From contig JASANC010002180.1 of the NCBI GenBank assembly GCA_030248135.1, positions 1-64,000 on the forward strand: a stretch of 64,000 nt of DNA, given 5' to 3'. The stretch's first letter is position 1. The number at the start of each line of letters is the position of its first letter. The notes under the pieces are model-generated. The model made no database searches and was not told where the DNA came from. It saw nothing but the letters and a program-made list of their open reading frames with translations. The stretch is from Theristus sp. LFF4_11 (Eukaryota > Nematoda > Chromadorea > Monhysterida > Xyalidae). The position numbers and the translations under genes were made by a program. This document shows, piece by piece, positions 61,401 through 64,000 of the stretch.

Positions 61401-64000
61401 GGAGACCTATATTACATCAGCAACCTCTATAGCATCCCTTCCGGATGTTTGGCTATAAATCGTCGTGTGTCAAACGTTGGGAGCAGAGCGCCTTTTACGT
61501 CAATTATTAAACGTATTGTTTGTTGCCAATGTGGTCTTGTTCTTATTCTCTCTTGCACCATTGTTAACGGCTGTACATTGCATCTGCGTATACTTGTGTG
61601 AATTGGTCGCTTGATGAGCCTGCCAAGACGCACGTTAAGCTGCGCACACCAATAAAAGCCAGTCATGCAAACTTTCCTGTTCAGGGTCTCTTTCGGATCC
61701 TGGCGGCTTCCGCCACACATCCCCTTTCTGTATGTACATGGAGGTGCCTTTTAGAATCCGTAATGAACGCAACACACGGCTGATGCTCCTCTGATGTTGT
61801 TAAGCTGCGCTTTTCAAGAATCACGGATCATTAAAAAATTCTACTGCAGTTTGTCTGTGTTTGTCAACCAATAGGCCGATGACAAATACACATACCGACT
61901 TTCATCCTGTTTGCATCGGGCGGTAAATATTTTTTTGTCGAAATTGCCCTACCAGGGTTTATTAGCGCTTCACGGCATTATGCAACCGGAACCGGTTCCT
62001 TAACGTATGCAGACACGCAATGTCTACATGACATGACATTAGTTAACCTCAGGAGTTTAATGAAGCGCAACAAGCCATTGCTTCTTCTAAATGCGCACAA
62101 AACTGATTGATCTTTTCTAACGACTAAATTTTAAATAATGATAAAGACGCTGTTAACATGAATTTATAGTCCAGAGAAAAGAAACGCACGAGGAAGATGC
62201 ACAATCGTACAGCTTTTGTTTCTATAAATCTTCTTTTTGAAAACACAAAAATTTCGTAAACCTTCGTCTTTCACCAATAATCCCGTAGATGTTAGCTCCT
62301 GTGAGTGTACACGTGAAGCCTTCGAAGCCGGCAGAGGACTACATGTAGTCGTTGCAGGAGTGTACAGAGAGATAACTTACAATCGAAGGCACATACATAA
62401 CTGTCTTCCGTATGCATGTACATGTACATGTACATGTATGTAGGTTCATATGTACGGTGGTCACGGTGTGTACGGGAAATTGAATCAGTTTTAGGTTCAT
62501 CAACAACACACAACGGTAAGCAGAGAGAGCGAGAGCGGCACGAGCAGCATTCAGAGGAGACTTGCGCGCACAGGAAAGCCGTTGCTGCTGCTGCTCTTCT
62601 CTGCTTCTCTTCTGCTGACCAAGCGCGCGACAACCGTGTGTGTGCGCCTTAAGTCACAAACGGCGCACACACACAGGCGCACACACCTAATCCTGCGCAT
62701 ACCTCGCTGGAATACCTATACATACATTTGCCGTGTGCGTCGCTGTGTGTGTGTATGCGCTTTAATTGAAGCTACACAGCCTCTGCCGTTGTGCACTTTT
62801 GCACATTTTTGCGCCGAGCGAAGAGACACGAGACACATCGCTTATGATGCTCGACTGTTCTGCATGTGTCTGTGTACTTACGTATACATGAGCTCACCTC
62901 TGTTTAAGCAGTTTTCAAAAGCATCCAAAGTACAGTTCTGCTGCGGTACACATATACAATATGTGCACCTTTCTACCACACAGACGCGCACAATCAATAC
63001 CTGGCTTGGAGTCACACGTGCACCTTACAACACGTGAATCGACGGTACATACATGCGCTGTTGGAACGCATGTACATGCACATGTACATGACAGACACGG
63101 CAATGGTTAAGATTGGCCTAGCGCAGCTAGATAGTACCTATGGCTGTGTAGTAGTTACGTGCCTCCGTAGATGCAACAGGCGCTTGCAGAGGGATGCATA
63201 CACTGCCGTGTGACTACTGTGTACATACATACATCTGAGGCGACTGCTAAATGAACTGTACCTGAGCCACGTACACACACGCACTGATGGCATGTGCGAG
63301 TCGTGTTGGCGCATATATACGACAACAGTAGCGCTAGCATGTGTACATAAAGCATTTTCTTTGCATTTTCATGCCTGTCACTATCTGCCAGCGAACACAC
63401 AAAACTGCATGATACATAGAAAAGTCAATGTGTGTATGTGCACATTCATTTGCATACATATATTTAAATGCAGAATGTTACCGGTGCTGAAGGTGTATTG
63501 CCGAACATACTGGCAAAACACGAGGCGATGTTGCCATTTACGCGTTTGTTCCCTTTTTATAGTTACCGTAATCACGGTATTTTCGCAATTCAAGTTAAAA
63601 CTACATTTAATTGATTGAAAGCCGATTTGCCAACCACACAGTGCACACCGCGGAATTGAGAGAGAAAGCCAGAATATAGCGCAGACACAGTTTTCTGTGG
63701 ACCACATGTATACATGTACGTATGGATATACGTGCGCATATAATTTAAGAGTATAGTTTATGATAAAATAAAGATTGAAAAGACCGCTATACGTTTTTTT
63801 ACTTCAACTCAATCAAAATCTCATATGCACCGCTTCATATTGTCAAACTTCAAAGACCATGCACACCGAACAAAGTCACCGTGGAAGATACATGCAGAGG
63901 TGACAAAGACATTTATAAACCATCTCTGTAGACCATCTGCCTTTGTGGCTTTGTGCACGAATCGGCAAGATAATTTGCATATTTTCGCGCCGATTATGTA
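46450..64000. other. 17.5 kb gene-free region upstream of the ZEB-like gene
   Basis: No exon, RNA gene or transposase was recognised. Composition is more mixed than the left half of the window, with many short CA, GT and ATGT runs and at least 14 copies of the palindrome TACATGTA, concentrated at 51100-51560 and 57300-63720. Because the neighbouring gene is a developmental repressor, this stretch probably includes its regulatory DNA; unseen 5' non-coding exons may also lie here. Confidence 0.5.
62416..62443. repeat. (CATGTA)n palindromic run
   Basis: Four and a half tandem units of CATGTA, giving three overlapping TACATGTA palindromes; the densest case of the motif in the window. Confidence 0.8.

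Noticed and set aside
46450..64000. ZEB-type E-boxes (CACCTG) as evidence of self-regulation
   Set aside because: I found about ten on both strands, close to the eight or nine expected by chance in 17.5 kb.

Overview
This is a stretch of an animal nuclear genome, most likely a nematode. The coding parts are short exons split by GT-AG introns and belong to purely animal families. The intron array at 23674-24325 is built of TTAGGC, the nematode telomere hexamer; arthropods use TTAGG and vertebrates TTAGGG. One gene is a PAN + ZP cuticle-type membrane protein typical of moulting animals. No bacterial or viral operon, CRISPR array or rRNA gene was seen.

Layout. 1-5154: repeat-rich DNA dominated by a 2.55 kb foldback (776-3326), then the probable leader region of a G-protein gene. 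5155-12972 (+): seven exons that join in phase to a complete 354-residue Gi/o-class G-protein alpha subunit. Its introns carry a tRNA-derived SINE and two hAT elements with perfect 8-bp target duplications. 12973-20842: about 8 kb without a recognisable gene, holding MITE-like palindromes and a Helitron-type 3' end. 20843-27726 (+): eleven exons of an SLC22-type (organic ion) major-facilitator transporter of about 632 residues. Its introns hold the telomere-like array, a second SINE copy with a giant (AAC)n tail, and several MITEs. 27727-29648: convergent intergenic DNA. 38245-29649 (-): thirteen exons of a signal-peptide / PAN / ZP / furin-site / transmembrane protein of the NOAH/NompA type. 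38246-42625: non-coding. 46449-42626 (-): five exons of a complete 874-residue ZEB/ZFH-1/ZAG-1 zinc-finger homeodomain repressor with a CtBP-binding PLDLS motif. 46450-64000: about 17.5 kb of gene-free DNA upstream of that regulator, strikingly rich in the palindrome TACATGTA.

The four genes do not form one pathway. Splice phases were checked by hand: every junction listed keeps the reading frame. The weakest calls are exons 1 and 8 of the transporter, the exon 4/5 junction and exon 12 start of the PAN/ZP gene, and any non-coding first exon. The accessory content is mostly mobile DNA: at least five small non-autonomous element families with two or more copies here, plus single copies of several others. 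No new multi-gene system was recognised. The most interesting items are the Gi-class alpha subunit lacking the pertussis-toxin cysteine, the intronic telomere array, the SINE with its tail expanded to about 430 bp, and the motif-dense desert upstream of the ZEB gene.
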